Source of the DNA: Methylobacterium sp. J-077
GTDB taxonomy: Bacteria; Pseudomonadota; Alphaproteobacteria; Rhizobiales; Beijerinckiaceae
Reading direction: 5' to 3'
DNA length: 64,000 nucleotides
NCBI RefSeq assembly: GCF_022829365.1
Contig: NZ_JAKSYJ010000142.1
Location: forward strand, 1-64,000
Shown here piece by piece: positions 7,575 to 17,354 of this stretch. The notes beneath the pieces were generated by a model. The model made no database searches. It was given only the letters and a program-made list of their open reading frames with translations, and was not told the DNA's origin. The position numbers and the translations under genes were made by a program. Within the stretch, counting starts at the first letter, position 1, and the number at the start of each line of letters is the position of its first letter.

Positions 7575-8973
7575 GCCGGGCGTTGCGCCGGCCGTATCCA
7601 GCATAGATCGCCAGCCCGATCACCAGCCAGATCGCGAGACGGATCCAGGTATCCGCCGGCAGCGACGCCATCAGCACCAGACAGGACAGGATGCCGAGCC
7701 CGGCCATCAGCGGCGCCGCCGGCACGCGGAACGGCCGGGGCCGGTCGGGCTCCGTCCGGCGCAGGATCAGCACGAGGGCGCAGACCAGGCTGAAGGCCAG
7801 GAGCGTGCCGATGCTGACGAGCTCACCCAGGATGTCGATCGGCACCAGCCCGGCCAAAGCCGCAGTGAACAGGCCGATCACCACCTGGCTCGCCACCGGC
7901 GCCCGCGTCGCCGGATCGACCCGGCAGAACAGCGGCGGCAGCAGCCCGTCCCGGGCCATGGCGAAGAAGATCCGGCCCTGCCCGTAGAGCGCTGTCAGCG
8001 TCGAGGTGGTCAGCCCGATCAGGGCCCCGATCTTGATCACGATGGCGAGGCCGGGCATCGCGAGGCGGTCGATCGCCTTGGCGATCGGGTCGGCCACGTC
8101 GAGTTCACGGTAGGGGACGAGGCCGGTGAGCACCGCCGCCACCGCGACGTACAGGATCGTGCTGATCGCCAGCGAGCCGATCAGCCCGACCGGCGCGTCG
8201 CGCTGGGGCGCCCGGCACTCGCCCGCCGCGGTCGCGACGGTCTCGAAGCCGATGAAGGCGAAGAACACCACCGCGGCCCCGCGGAACACCCCGCTCCAGC
8301 CGTAGGCACCGAACGCGCCGGCATTCTCGGGAACGAACGGGTGCCAGAGGCCCGGTTGCAGATGGAGCGCGCCGACGCCCACGAAGGCCAGGATGATGGC
8401 GATCTTGGCGACCACCAGCAGACCGTTGACCAGGGAGGCGTCCCGGGTCTTGCGTGTCAGCAACGCGGTCAGCACCAGCACGATGATGACCGCCGGCAGG
8501 TTGACCAAGCCGCCATCCCCCGGCGCCCCCGACAGCGCGGCCGGCAGCGCCAGGCCGAAATCCGCCGCGAGCGACTGGGCATAGCCTGACCAGCCCACTG
8601 CTACCGTGGCCGCCGCCATGGCGAATTCGAGCACGAGGTCCCAGCCGATGATCCAGGCCGGCAGCACGCCGAGGCACGCCCGCGTGTAGGTGTAGGTCGA
8701 GCCCGCTTCCGGGATCATGGCGGCCAGTTCGGCGTAGCACAGGCCGACGAATCCGCAGGCGATGCCGCCGATCACGAAGGACAGGCTCAGCGCCGGACCC
8801 GCATATTGCGCCGCGGCGGTTCCGGTCAGCACGAAGATGCCCGCGCCGATCGTGGCACCAAGCCCGATGGCGACGAGGCCCGGAGCGGTGAGGCTCCGGG
8901 CTAGGCCGGGATTGCCGCTCGCCGGGCTCTCGGTCCCGGCGATGGCGGCGGTGTCAGATATGTTGAGGCTCAC
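7558..8973 (-). CDS. APC-family amino acid permease (cationic amino acid transporter type)
   Basis: A 471-aa inner-membrane transporter with about 12 hydrophobic segments. The first helix carries the APC substrate/sodium-site motif GLGATIGAGIFVLTG near residues 37-51, and PEAGSTYTYTR follows near 88-98. The loop FIGFETVATAAGECRAP in the sixth-helix region is typical of the CAT/YfnA branch, which imports amino acids by proton or exchange coupling. The substrate cannot be read from sequence. It is monocistronic, convergent with flgC and overlapping its last 17 bases. The ATG start is followed by a short hydrophilic cytoplasmic tail, as usual. Confidence 0.85.
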   Translation of the reverse strand: MSLNISDTAAIAGTESPASGNPGLARSLTAPGLVAIGLGATIGAGIFVLTGTAAAQYAGPALSLSFVIGGIACGFVGLCYAELAAMIPEAGSTYTYTRACLGVLPAWIIGWDLVLEFAMAAATVAVGWSGYAQSLAADFGLALPAALSGAPGDGGLVNLPAVIIVLVLTALLTRKTRDASLVNGLLVVAKIAIILAFVGVGALHLQPGLWHPFVPENAGAFGAYGWSGVFRGAAVVFFAFIGFETVATAAGECRAPQRDAPVGLIGSLAISTILYVAVAAVLTGLVPYRELDVADPIAKAIDRLAMPGLAIVIKIGALIGLTTSTLTALYGQGRIFFAMARDGLLPPLFCRVDPATRAPVASQVVIGLFTAALAGLVPIDILGELVSIGTLLAFSLVCALVLILRRTEPDRPRPFRVPAAPLMAGLGILSCLVLMASLPADTWIRLAIWLVIGLAIYAGYGRRNARLTRVG

Positions 8974-9033
8974 GGTCTTCGGTCACCGGGTGGATCGGAT
9001 GGGAGGCTGGTCTGCAAGATGCGAGCCGGTGCT

Positions 9034-10488
9034 TCAGGCCGCGCGCACGCAATCCAGGAAGCGGCTGACTTCGGTGCGCAGGGTCGCAAATTCCTTCGAC
9101 AGGTCCGAGACCGAGGCGAGGACGTGGCTGGCTTCGGACTCCGTCACCTGTACGTCACCCGTCACATCCGTCAGCGTGGCGGTGATGTCGCTCGTGTCCG
9201 TGGCGGCCTTCGAGACGTGTCTCTGGATCTCCTGCGTGACTGCGCGCTGTTCCTCGACCGCGGCGGTGATCGCCGTGGCGCCGCCGCTCATGTCGCGGAT
9301 CCGGACGGTGATGCCGTCTACGGCGGCGACTGCCTGCCCGGTCGAGGTCTGGATGCGGTTGACCTGACCGGCGATCTCCTGCGCAGCACGCGCCGTCTGG
9401 TCGGCGAGGTCCTTGACCTCGGCGGCGACCACCGCGAAGCCCCGGCCCGCCTCGCCGGCCAGGGCCGCCTCGATGGTGGCGTTGAGGGCGAGCAGGTTGG
9501 TCTGGGCGGTGATGTCCGAGATCAGCGCCACCACGTCGCCGTTGCATTCGGCGGCCGTGCGCAACTCGGTGACGAGGGGCGTCGCCGCGGCGGCCTGCTC
9601 GGCGGCTTCGCGCGCCATCTCGGCCGACACGTCGACCTGCCGGCCGATCTCACCGATCGAGGATCCCAGTTCCTCGGCGGCCGGCGCGGCGCCCTGGACC
9701 TTGCCTGCGACGTCGCCGGCGGTGGAGGCCACTCCGATAGATCGGTCCGCCGTCGAGGCCATGCCGGCGGCACGCGTTTGGACGGCACCAGCGGCGCCGG
9801 CGACGTGGTCGAGGATGCCGCCGATCGAATCCTCGAAGGCGCGCGCGAGCTGCTCGGTCCCGGACTTGCGCGCGGTCTCGATCACAGACCGGTTCGCGGC
9901 AGCCTCGCGCTCCAGCTCCATGGCCCGGGCAAGCTGCGCCTGAACCTCGGCCTCGGAGGTTTCGAGCGCCTTGAAGGAGCTGTCCACGGTTCGGCAGACC
10001 GCGATCAGGATCGCCGTCTCGGCGAGCACCATCGCGGCGTGCAGCAGGATCCGGCCCATATCGGCCGTCTCGCCCGGGAAAAGAAGGCTCGGCATCGCGA
10101 GATCTAGGACGATATGATGGAGGGCGGTGGCCGCCGCCGCCGTCAGGAACACGCGCCAGTCGCACCACCCGGCCAGCATCGCCAGGCAGGCGAAGAAGTA
10201 CATGTGCATGTCGATCTGCCAGGGACGACCGGCACAGACGACCAGCAGGAGTGCGGCCATGCCCACGAAGGCCACACCGCTCACGATGCGAGTGGCCGCG
10301 CTCATGGGGTCGCGCAGCCACAGGGTGGTCACGATGCCGGCGAGGCAAATGGCCCCAGCGATCGGGCTGAGTGCGGGAAAGCCCTCGCTTAGAACAGCCT
10401 CGTATGCGCGGATGATCAACACGTGGGCCCAGAGCAGCAGGATCAGGAAGTGGGCGAAGCGGCGCTGCAGGATGTCGAGATGACTCAT
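9034..10488 (-). CDS. Methyl-accepting chemotaxis protein with multi-span membrane sensor
   Basis: A 484-aa chemoreceptor-like protein. Residues about 10-190 form five or six membrane helices containing [14 protein letters not shown] and [16 protein letters not shown], a membrane module seen in some alphaproteobacterial receptors in place of a periplasmic ligand domain. No HAMP domain is obvious. The cytoplasmic coiled-coil signalling domain has the conserved hairpin with [20 protein letters not shown] and LADQTARAA, which contacts CheA/CheW. The start at 10488 overlaps the upstream gene's stop by four bases (ATGA), so the pair is translationally coupled. Longer readings of this frame toward 10827 are rejected because they cover the upstream gene. 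Confidence 0.85.
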   Translation of the reverse strand: MSHLDILQRRFAHFLILLLWAHVLIIRAYEAVLSEGFPALSPIAGAICLAGIVTTLWLRDPMSAATRIVSGVAFVGMAALLLVVCAGRPWQIDMHMYFFACLAMLAGWCDWRVFLTAAAATALHHIVLDLAMPSLLFPGETADMGRILLHAAMVLAETAILIAVCRTVDSSFKALETSEAEVQAQLARAMELEREAAANRSVIETARKSGTEQLARAFEDSIGGILDHVAGAAGAVQTRAAGMASTADRSIGVASTAGDVAGKVQGAAPAAEELGSSIGEIGRQVDVSAEMAREAAEQAAAATPLVTELRTAAECNGDVVALISDITAQTNLLALNATIEAALAGEAGRGFAVVAAEVKDLADQTARAAQEIAGQVNRIQTSTGQAVAAVDGITVRIRDMSGGATAITAAVEEQRAVTQEIQRHVSKAATDTSDITATLTDVTGDVQVTESEASHVLASVSDLSKEFATLRTEVSRFLDCVRAA

Positions 10489-10889
10489 TGAGGCGAGTTC
10501 CAGGCCGTAGCCGGGGTGGCGTTCGGCGAAGGCGTTGAGGCAGCGGATGGGCCGCAACCTTCTGAGAGGCGGCCGTCGAGGACGAGGCAGGCTCCCGCGG
10601 CATAGAGGCGGCCGGCGAAGCCCTTCCGGTCCGAGCGGGCCAGGACGACGTTGTCCGGGCCGGCACGGTTCAGAAGGGTCCCGCCTGCTTCCGCGACGAT
10701 CCGGACGGACTCGGCAGCGCCGCCGCCCGGCGGTCCGACGACCGCCACCACGTCCGATTGGGGCAGCGCCAGGACGGCAAACGGCACCAGCACCGCGACC
10801 AGGCAGCCGAACCCTCCGAGCGCCCACTCGACTGCATGGCCGGTGCCGGCTCCGTGATTGAGACGTGCGCTGCCGATATCTTCAAGCAT
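10485..10889 (-). CDS. Small membrane-anchored protein coupled to chemoreceptor, unknown function
   Basis: A 134-aa protein from ATG at 10889 (a TTG at 10976 would add 29 residues). One strong membrane span lies at about residues 27-48 ([20 protein letters not shown]). After it come [24 protein letters not shown] and [19 protein letters not shown], suggesting a small alpha/beta extracytoplasmic domain with two cysteines, followed by a Ser/Thr/Pro-rich tail. I do not recognise a family. It overlaps the chemoreceptor start by four bases, so a shared role, such as sensing or supporting the receptor, is plausible but inferred. Confidence 0.55.
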   Translation of the reverse strand: MLEDIGSARLNHGAGTGHAVEWALGGFGCLVAVLVPFAVLALPQSDVVAVVGPPGGGAAESVRIVAEAGGTLLNRAGPDNVVLARSDRKGFAGRLYAAGACLVLDGRLSEGCGPSAASTPSPNATPATAWNSPQ

Positions 10890-11168
10890 CACCGAAGGGT
10901 CATGCGGGTGCTCATGCAGGATCAATGTTTCGTGCCTAAAGTCTAAAATCGGTTTTGATGAAAGCACCAGGAGCAATTATCGCGATTTGATGAGCCGCTT
11001 CAAGATTCAACGTCGAGCCGTTTTATCCGCGGCATCGATCACAGTCGATGCTTCTGGCCTAATCGGAATGGCAATTTCAGCTTGAACGTCACGGATCGCG
11101 ATGTGTTGGCCGAATGGGCTCGCGTAAGTCGCGCTGTCTGAGATGGGGCAGAACGCGCGCCAACAGAT

Positions 11169-11789
11169 TCAATGTGTCGGTGAACTCCGCGAGGGCGACC
11201 GACCCTCGATCATCCTGGGATCGGTCCGGAAGACCTCGGCCACAAGTCCTGACAACCGAATGAAGGCGCGGCCCTGCGGGGTGATGACGTAGCCGTCCCC
11301 GTCCGGAACGATATTGCCCGAGGCAGTCTGCTCCGACAGGCGGCGCTCGATCTGATGGAACTCGCCGAGATAGACGGATTCGAACAGCGCCCGTGCCCGC
11401 TCGGCGCTGAAGCGCTCCTCAGGATGGGCCGCCAACTGCCCGAGCAGGAACACGCTGATCGAGCGGTCGACCGTCACTGGGAAGATCACGAAGACGCTCA
11501 GATTCAGGGCGAGCGACAACACGCAGGCGCCGAGGGCGTCGCGGCGGCGCAGGCCCCAGGCGCGGCCGAGCCCGGCCAGGGCCGCCGTCGTTACCACGGT
11601 CATCAGGAAGGCCACGACCAGCAGGATCAGGCCGCGATAGAACAGGATCGTGACGTCGGACCAGAGATCCGTCCGGAACAGCAGCACGAAGCAGGCGAAG
11701 CCGATGAGAAGCGCACCCCCATGCAGCGCACCCTGGGCGGCGAGCCAGCGCAGCGCCTGTCGCGTGCGCGAGGGGGTGGCCTCCGTCAC
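11169..11789 (-). CDS. Polytopic membrane protein with C-terminal helix-turn-helix-like domain, unknown
   Basis: A 206-aa protein from a GTG start that overlaps the stop of the upstream 669-aa membrane protein (GTGA). Three or four membrane segments occupy roughly residues 20-115. The soluble C-terminal part (SAERARALFESVYLGEF..IERRLSEQTASGNI followed by GYVITPQGRAFI) has the pattern of a small winged helix: helix, helix, then a beta-hairpin with a GYxITPxGR turn. It is probably cytoplasmic or periplasmic rather than DNA-binding, but that cannot be decided here. Tight coupling suggests it is the partner of the upstream GT-C-like protein. Confidence 0.55.
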   Translation of the reverse strand: MTEATPSRTRQALRWLAAQGALHGGALLIGFACFVLLFRTDLWSDVTILFYRGLILLVVAFLMTVVTTAALAGLGRAWGLRRRDALGACVLSLALNLSVFVIFPVTVDRSISVFLLGQLAAHPEERFSAERARALFESVYLGEFHQIERRLSEQTASGNIVPDGDGYVITPQGRAFIRLSGLVAEVFRTDPRMIEGRSPSRSSPTH

Positions 11790-13795
11790 CGCGGCGCTCC
11801 GTCGAGGTCCTCGACGGACAGGATCCGCACCAGCGGCGACGCGTAGAGCGGGCGACCGCGCCAGACCCATGAATCCGGGTTGTTCCAGGGTGCGTCCTGC
11901 GCGGTGACGATCAGCGCGCCGATGCCGGTCGCTTCGGCTCGGCGGCGTACCGCGTCGGCGTCGAGAGCATCACGAAACATCGGCTCGACCTGCGCCAGCC
12001 GCGCCGCGACGGCCGCCTCCGGGGCTCCGAACAGCCGCGCTTCCCGATCGGCGACTGCAACCGGCTGAGAGCCATAGAGGCCGAAATCGAACACCCGCGG
12101 CGCGCCGGGTGCCGCCTGCAGCACCAGATCCCGGGGCAGATGCGCGCCGGCCCAGGCATAGGCCGCCCGCAGGGCGCGATCGATGTCGGGGCGGCCGTTG
12201 AGGAAGGCGAAGCTCGGGTGGGAGGAGGTTTGATAGGCCCGCATCCCGGCGAATCCGTAGAGCGTCGTCGCGTAGCCGAGCAGGAGCAGCACGGCGATCA
12301 GACCGGGCAGACGGAGCCGCGCGCCTGCGCCCCGCGTCAGGGCCGCCACACTCCAGATCAGGGTGGCGACCTGCGCCAGCAGCACCACCCGCCAGCCCAG
12401 GTCGTTGTAGAGGATCGCCGAGCGCAGGAAGCCCCCGATGAGCAAGGACGAGGCCGCCACGATGGTCAGCAGCCGCCCCGCCTCGCTTGCGTGGGCCTCC
12501 CGCCGGGGGACGATCCGCCAGAACAGGAACGCGCCGGCGGCAAAGACCCCGAAGGCCAGGTAGTAATTGACCGGCAGCAGGATCAGGCGGAGCAGGCTCA
12601 ATGCGGGACCGTCCGCCGCACCTTCCAGGGGGCCGAAGCTCCGGACCGCGAACGCGATCGCCTGCTCGGCTTCGCTTCGGCTCGCCAGGAGCCCGGACAG
12701 GTAGGGCGCGGCCAGGAGGGCGGCGACGACCCCGGCTGCGACGAGCCGGCCGGCATCGCGCCAGCGCCGCTCGATGGCGAGCAGCGCCAGCCAGGTCCCC
12801 GCCGCTGCGACCGTGCCGAGGCAGACCCAGACCGACAGGCCGGCGCAGGCCGCGAACGCGATGCCCGCCACCGCGACCGTGGTTCCGCGCGCGCGCCGGG
12901 TCCCGTCCGCAGCGTCGGCGAGGGTGAGCAGCCCCAGCCAGCCGGCCAGCGCGCCCGCGACGTGGTGCGGAACCCAGATCAGGGAACTCGGCCAGTTCAG
13001 CACCTGCTCGTTCAGCCATTCCGGAATGGGGATCCATAGGCCGGTCTCGATCCGGTTGCGGATGACCAGCAGGATGTCGAGGCCGCCCGCGGGCAGCACC
13101 AGGAGTGTGGCCAGGCGCACGCGGCGCGGGGCGACGTCGCGCACCAGCCCGGTGGCGGCGAGCAGCCGGTCCAGCAGGCCGAGCAGGCCGATCCCGGTCC
13201 AGAAGGCCATCCCGGCGAACGCGGTGCGTCCGTCGACCAGCGCCCCGCCGGCCCAGTCGACGAGCGCGCACAGCGTGTAGAAGAAGTAGTAGTAGCCGGC
13301 CCGCTCAGGGCGGGCGAAGAACGGATCGACCGGCGGCAGGCCGGCCTCGACGATCGAGCGGGTCAGGCTCGCGTGCTTGACGAGGTCGATGACGGTCACC
13401 GGCTGGTACAGGCCCGTGCCGGTATCGATGTCGATCAGCGCGTAGGCGACGATCCCGAGCCAGAGCGCAGCGAGCGCCAGCCCGCGCCCCGCGGCCGGGA
13501 GGTCGATCCGGCCTCGCAACTCGCGGACCGCGGTCACCAGCGCCGCCAGCCCCAGCGCGCCGTTCGCCAGCACGGCGACCGGGATCCCCGCGGCCTGGAC
13601 CAGCAGGCTGTCGAGGGCCGGCAGCAGCCCGAGTCCCAACAGGGCGGAGCAGAGGAGACGGCCGCCGGGGGCGAGGGTGCGGAACCCCAAAATACCGGTC
13701 AGGCTGCCCAGCGTGTAGCCCGGCAGCAGGACCAGGGGGACGCCGAGCAGCGTCGCCGCGAGGACGCCGCACGCGTCGGTGAGACTCGCGTTCAT
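11786..13795 (-). CDS. GT-C-like polytopic membrane glycosyltransferase candidate
   Basis: A 669-aa integral membrane protein with about 13-15 hydrophobic segments and a soluble C-terminal domain from roughly residue 530. The first large loop has acidic residues D122 and D124 (IDIDTGTGLYQ), then DLVKHASLTRSI, then PPVDPFF and a YYYFFYTL motif near 168-175. This arrangement of loop acidic residues plus a D-P-F-F/aromatic motif recalls GT-C fold transferases that use polyprenyl-phosphate sugars. I cannot assign a precise family, and a transporter or an orphan membrane protein remain possible. It is coupled to the 206-aa membrane protein downstream. ATG at 13795. Confidence 0.5.
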   Translation of the reverse strand: MNASLTDACGVLAATLLGVPLVLLPGYTLGSLTGILGFRTLAPGGRLLCSALLGLGLLPALDSLLVQAAGIPVAVLANGALGLAALVTAVRELRGRIDLPAAGRGLALAALWLGIVAYALIDIDTGTGLYQPVTVIDLVKHASLTRSIVEAGLPPVDPFFARPERAGYYYFFYTLCALVDWAGGALVDGRTAFAGMAFWTGIGLLGLLDRLLAATGLVRDVAPRRVRLATLLVLPAGGLDILLVIRNRIETGLWIPIPEWLNEQVLNWPSSLIWVPHHVAGALAGWLGLLTLADAADGTRRARGTTVAVAGIAFAACAGLSVWVCLGTVAAAGTWLALLAIERRWRDAGRLVAAGVVAALLAAPYLSGLLASRSEAEQAIAFAVRSFGPLEGAADGPALSLLRLILLPVNYYLAFGVFAAGAFLFWRIVPRREAHASEAGRLLTIVAASSLLIGGFLRSAILYNDLGWRVVLLAQVATLIWSVAALTRGAGARLRLPGLIAVLLLLGYATTLYGFAGMRAYQTSSHPSFAFLNGRPDIDRALRAAYAWAGAHLPRDLVLQAAPGAPRVFDFGLYGSQPVAVADREARLFGAPEAAVAARLAQVEPMFRDALDADAVRRRAEATGIGALIVTAQDAPWNNPDSWVWRGRPLYASPLVRILSVEDLDGAPR

Positions 13796-14056
13796 CGCCG
13801 GGCCACCCTTCGTGCGGCCCCTCGGCTAGCACGCGGGTGTTAACCCTTCCCTCGGCGAGCTGCCTGGCCCCGGGGCTGGTTTATCCGATGGTTTCGTGTA
13901 TGGATCGCGCAGCCTCAGCCCGGCTTACCGGGCGGGGCTTGAGCCGCTTGGCGCTGTGACCGTGCTGGACGACATCCCGGCACCGGCCGAACGCCGAGTT
14001 TGCGCGCCCTCCAGCGGGGCGCCGCATCCGAACCTGCACAACCCGAAAGGCATGCG

Positions 14057-14326
14057 ATGTCGATCACGGCAGAGCGCAAGACCGCGCTCATCAAGGAACA
14101 CCGCAAGGACGCCAAGGACACCGGGTCCCCCGAGGTCCAGGTCGCGATCCTCACCGAGCGGATCACCAACCTCACCGGCCACTTCAAGACCCACGGCAAG
14201 GACAACCATTCCCGCCGGGGCCTGCTGAAGATGGTCTCGCAGCGCCGCTCGCTGCTCGACTACGTCAAGCGCAAGGACGAGGCCCGCTACCGCGCCCTCA
14301 TCGAGCGTCTCGGCATCCGCCGCTAA
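14057..14326 (+). CDS. rpsO: 30S ribosomal protein S15
   Basis: An 89-aa protein, the normal length for S15. The sequence [41 protein letters not shown] and [12 protein letters not shown] is diagnostic. S15 binds 16S rRNA at the h20/h21/h22 junction and nucleates assembly of the platform of the small subunit. The ATG at 14057 is chosen because the frame upstream gives no conserved residues. It is followed by pnp, the near-universal rpsO-pnp arrangement. The upstream neighbours are unrelated membrane genes rather than truB/rbfA. Confidence 0.97.
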   Translation: MSITAERKTALIKEHRKDAKDTGSPEVQVAILTERITNLTGHFKTHGKDNHSRRGLLKMVSQRRSLLDYVKRKDEARYRALIERLGIRR

Positions 14327-14336
14327 AACTACCACG

Positions 14337-14368
14337 CGCGGTTCCGAGCCCGGCTCGGGGCCGCGTTT
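14337..14368 (+). terminator. Hairpin after rpsO (terminator/attenuator)
   Basis: A 13-base stem, CGCGGTTCCGAGC pairing with GCTCGGGGCCGCG (two G-T pairs), has a 3-base loop and is followed by TTT. It lies 10 bases after the rpsO stop and would end or attenuate rpsO transcription before pnp. Confidence 0.6.
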
Positions 14369-14431
14369 CACGATCTCGGGCTGCCGGAATGGGTCCGGCC
14401 GCGCGAAAAACGGGCCGCTTCGAGGCGCCAG

Positions 14432-14492
14432 CGTCGGGGCAGGATCGCCAGACATTTCGTTGAAGAAATGTCTCGCCGTCTTGCCCCCGACG
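14432..14492 (+). promoter_or_regulatory. Long imperfect hairpin in pnp leader, candidate RNase III/PNPase autoregulation site
   Basis: The stretch folds into one long stem. The top is a perfect 9-base pair, AGACATTTC with GAAATGTCT around a GTTGAA loop (14450-14473). The base is CGTCGGGG with CCCCCGACG, and the middle pairs with a few mismatches. Total stem length is about 27 base pairs, ending 40 bases upstream of the pnp ATG. In E. coli a similar rpsO-pnp hairpin is cut by RNase III and then degraded by PNPase, which autoregulates pnp; the same role here is inferred. Confidence 0.6.
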
Positions 14493-14532
14493 GCGCCGGG
14501 CTAGGCCCGCCGAAGGCAAGGACAAGACAAGC

Positions 14533-16755
14533 ATGTTCGACGTTCAACGTGAAGAGCTGATGTGGGGCGACCGCAAGCTCGTCCTCGAGACCGGCAAGGT
14601 CGCCCGCCAGGCTGACGGCGCGGTGCTGGCCACCTACGGCGAGACCTCCGTGCTCGCCACCGTGGTCGCCACCAAGGAGCCGAAGCCCGGGATCGACTTC
14701 CTCCCGCTTACCGTGAACTACCAGGAGCGCGCCTACGCCGCCGGCCGCATCCCCGGCGGCTACTTCAAGCGCGAGGGCCGTCCCTCCGAGAAGGAGACCC
14801 TGGTCTCCCGCCTGATCGACCGCCCGATCCGCCCGCTGTTCATCGAGGGCTGGCGCAACGACACCCAGGTCGTCATCACCGTCCTGACCCACGACCTCGA
14901 GAACGATCCCGACATCGTGTCGATGGTCGCGGCCTCCGCCGCCCTCACCCTGTCGGGCGTGCCGTTCATGGGCCCGATCGGCGCCGCCCGCGTCGGCTAC
15001 ATCAACGGCGGCTACCGCCTGAACCCGCTGGTCACTGAGACCAAGGAGGAATCCTCCCTCGACCTCGTCGTCGCCGGCACCCAGGACGCCGTGCTGATGG
15101 TCGAGTCGGAGGCCAAGGAGCTGTCCGAGGACGTGATGCTCGGCGCCGTGATGTTCGGCCACAAGCATTTCCAGCCGGTCATCGAGGCGATCATCCGCCT
15201 GGCCGAGAAGGCCGCGAAGGAGCCGCGCGACTTTAAGGCTCCCGAGAACGCCGACGTCGAGAAGGCCGTCCTTGAGGTTTGCGAGACCGAGCTGCGCGCT
15301 GCCTACACCAAGACGGTCAAGCAGGAGCGCTACGCCGCCGTCGACGCCGTGAAGGCCAAGGTGATGGCCGCCCTATGCTCTGAGGGTGCGGAAAAGTTCC
15401 CGGCCGAGAAGGTCAAGGCCGCCTTCAAGGAAGCGCAGTCGAAGGTCGTACGCTGGAACGTGCTCGATACCGGCTCGCGCATCGACGGCCGCGACCTGAA
15501 GACGGTCCGTCCGATCGTCTCTGAGGTCGGCGTGCTGCCCCGCGCCCACGGGTCGTCGCTGTTCACCCGCGGCGAGACCCAGGCCCTCGTGGTCGCCACG
15601 CTCGGCACCGGCGAGGACGAGCAGTTCATCGACTCGCTCGACGGCACCTACAAGGAGCGCTTCCTGCTCCACTACAACTTCCCTCCCTATTCGGTCGGCG
15701 AGACCGGCCGCATGGGTTCCCCGGGCCGCCGCGAGATCGGCCACGGCAAGCTGGCGTGGCGCGCGATCCGGCCGGTTCTGCCGCCGGCGCACGAGTTCCC
15801 GTACACGATCCGCGTCGTATCCGAGATCACCGAGTCCAACGGCTCGTCCTCGATGGCCTCGGTCTGCGGCGGATCGCTGTCGCTGATGGATGCCGGCGTG
15901 CCCCTGCGCCGTCCGGTGGCCGGCATCGCTATGGGCCTGATCCTCGAGGGTGAGCGCTTCGCGGTGCTGTCCGACATCCTCGGCGACGAGGATCACCTCG
16001 GCGACATGGACTTCAAGGTGGCCGGCACGGACGAGGGCGTGACCTCGCTCCAGATGGACATCAAGATCGCCGGCATTACCGAAGAGATCATGCGGGTCGC
16101 CCTCGACCAGGCGAAGGACGGGCGCGCCCACATCCTCCAGGAGATGGCCAAGGCTCTCACCGACGCCCGTCCGGAGCTCGGCGAGTACGCGCCGCGCATC
16201 GAGACGATGCAGATCCCGACCGACAAGATCCGGGACGTGATCGGCACCGGCGGCAAGGTGATCCGCGAGATCGTCGAGAAGACCGGCGCCAAGATCAACA
16301 TCGAGGATACCGGCATCGTGAAGATCGCCTCGGCCGACGGCAAGGCGATCAAGGCGGCCTATAATTGGATCCGCTCGATCGTCGCCGAGCCCGAGAACGG
16401 CATGATCTACGACGGCACGATCGTGAAGTGCATGGAGTTCGGTGCCTTCGTGAACTTCTTCGGCGCCAAGGACGGCCTCGTCCACATCTCGGAACTCGCC
16501 GTCCAGCGGGTTGCCAAGGTGACTGACGTCGTCAAGGAAGGCGACAAGGTCAAGGTGAAGTTCCTCGGCCAGGACGACCGCGGCAAGATCCGCCTGTCCA
16601 TGCGGGTCGTCGACCAGCAGACCGGCGAGGACATCACCGAGAAGGTCAAGGCCGAGCGCGAGTCCAGCCGCGGCGACCGAGACGGCGAGCCTCGGCGCGA
16701 GGACAATGGCGGCCGCCACCGGGGCGAGCGCCGCCGCGAATCCGCCGGCGAGTGA
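14533..16755 (+). CDS. pnp: Polyribonucleotide nucleotidyltransferase (PNPase)
   Basis: A 740-aa phosphorolytic 3'-5' exoribonuclease of the RNA degradosome. Domains in order: first RNase PH-like domain (about 1-225, with [13 protein letters not shown] and [15 protein letters not shown]), an alpha-helical linker, second RNase PH domain (about 310-535, containing [19 protein letters not shown] and [18 protein letters not shown]), a KH domain (about 555-610, [12 protein letters not shown]) and an S1 domain (about 620-690, [22 protein letters not shown]). The C-terminal tail is rich in Arg, Glu, Asp and Gly. The start is ATG, and the length is usual for alphaproteobacteria. A long leader hairpin sits upstream and a strong terminator downstream. 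Confidence 0.98.
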   Translation: MFDVQREELMWGDRKLVLETGKVARQADGAVLATYGETSVLATVVATKEPKPGIDFLPLTVNYQERAYAAGRIPGGYFKREGRPSEKETLVSRLIDRPIRPLFIEGWRNDTQVVITVLTHDLENDPDIVSMVAASAALTLSGVPFMGPIGAARVGYINGGYRLNPLVTETKEESSLDLVVAGTQDAVLMVESEAKELSEDVMLGAVMFGHKHFQPVIEAIIRLAEKAAKEPRDFKAPENADVEKAVLEVCETELRAAYTKTVKQERYAAVDAVKAKVMAALCSEGAEKFPAEKVKAAFKEAQSKVVRWNVLDTGSRIDGRDLKTVRPIVSEVGVLPRAHGSSLFTRGETQALVVATLGTGEDEQFIDSLDGTYKERFLLHYNFPPYSVGETGRMGSPGRREIGHGKLAWRAIRPVLPPAHEFPYTIRVVSEITESNGSSSMASVCGGSLSLMDAGVPLRRPVAGIAMGLILEGERFAVLSDILGDEDHLGDMDFKVAGTDEGVTSLQMDIKIAGITEEIMRVALDQAKDGRAHILQEMAKALTDARPELGEYAPRIETMQIPTDKIRDVIGTGGKVIREIVEKTGAKINIEDTGIVKIASADGKAIKAAYNWIRSIVAEPENGMIYDGTIVKCMEFGAFVNFFGAKDGLVHISELAVQRVAKVTDVVKEGDKVKVKFLGQDDRGKIRLSMRVVDQQTGEDITEKVKAERESSRGDRDGEPRREDNGGRHRGERRRESAGE

Positions 16756-16769
16756 TTTTTATGACTGTC

Positions 16770-16835
16770 CCGCGCCGGTTCGGGCCGGCGCGGTCGTGAG
16801 ATGAGAGGCGCGGTCCCCCGGGGCCGCGCCTTTTT
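16770..16835 (+). terminator. Double hairpin with T-run after pnp
   Basis: The first hairpin is CCGCGCCGG/CCGGCGCGG with a TTCGGG loop (16770-16793). A second, AGGCGCGG/CCGCGCCT (16806-16831), is followed directly by a run of T. The second is a standard intrinsic terminator; together they close the rpsO-pnp unit. Confidence 0.8.
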
Positions 16836-17053
16836 CATAGGCCGGATCACCCCGTCGAGCCGGAGCCTCCGCGTGTGCCTGTTCGGCAGGTCCGGCTCAG
16901 GCCATCGAGATAGCGTGCTCACCGTCGCGCGGTCGATCGCGTCTGCTCGAAAACGGACGCTATCCGGGCCTTCTGCGCAGCCCGCACGCCTCCCGCGGGA
17001 ACGCCGGCCCGGCGCCCGCGTTCGCACCGCGACTTCACAGCGGGAATTCTTTC

Positions 17054-17275
17054 ATGGCCAACGACATGATCCAAGATATCTTCAGCGGGCAGCCGAACCT
17101 GACCACCACCGAACGGGCGGTATCGGTCGCTCTGGGCCTCGGGATCGCCGCGGCGGCCGCGCAGCCCCGGCCGAACAAGATCCTCAGCCTGCTGGCGCTG
17201 GTCGTCGGCGTCGGACTGGCCGTGCGGGGCGCCACCGGCCACTGCGCCGTGAAGGCAGCGGCAGATCATTTTTGA
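17054..17275 (+). CDS. DUF2892-type small inner-membrane protein
   Basis: A 73-aa protein with two short membrane spans, AVSVALGLGIAAAAA (about 22-36) and ILSLLALVVGVGLAVRGATG (about 43-62), joined by a QPRPNK turn. The LTTTERAVSVALGL opening and RGATGHC ending fit the DUF2892 (YgaP-like membrane) family, whose role is unknown. It starts at ATG and stands alone upstream of a bidirectional terminator. The convergent neighbour is a GlsB-type membrane protein. Confidence 0.7.
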   Translation: MANDMIQDIFSGQPNLTTTERAVSVALGLGIAAAAAQPRPNKILSLLALVVGVGLAVRGATGHCAVKAAADHF

Positions 17276-17303
17276 CGGTTCGGCCAACCATCAAGCCACA
17301 AAA

Positions 17304-17329
17304 AAGGGGCGCCCCGCGGGGCGCCCCTT
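17304..17329. terminator. Bidirectional terminator between convergent small membrane-protein genes
   Basis: The perfect palindrome AAGGGGCGCCCC/GGGGCGCCCCTT has only two unpaired central bases, with an A-run on its left and a T-rich CTTCTT on its right. It can act for the DUF2892 gene on the plus strand and for the GlsB-type gene on the minus strand. Confidence 0.85.
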
Positions 17330-17354
17330 CTTCGTTGTGCGATCTGAAGAACCC

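Noticed and set aside
10489-10827. N-terminal extension of the chemoreceptor frame
   Set aside because: The extension overlaps the upstream small membrane-protein gene and reads as Arg/Gly-rich nonsense; the ATG at 10488 gives a normal membrane start.
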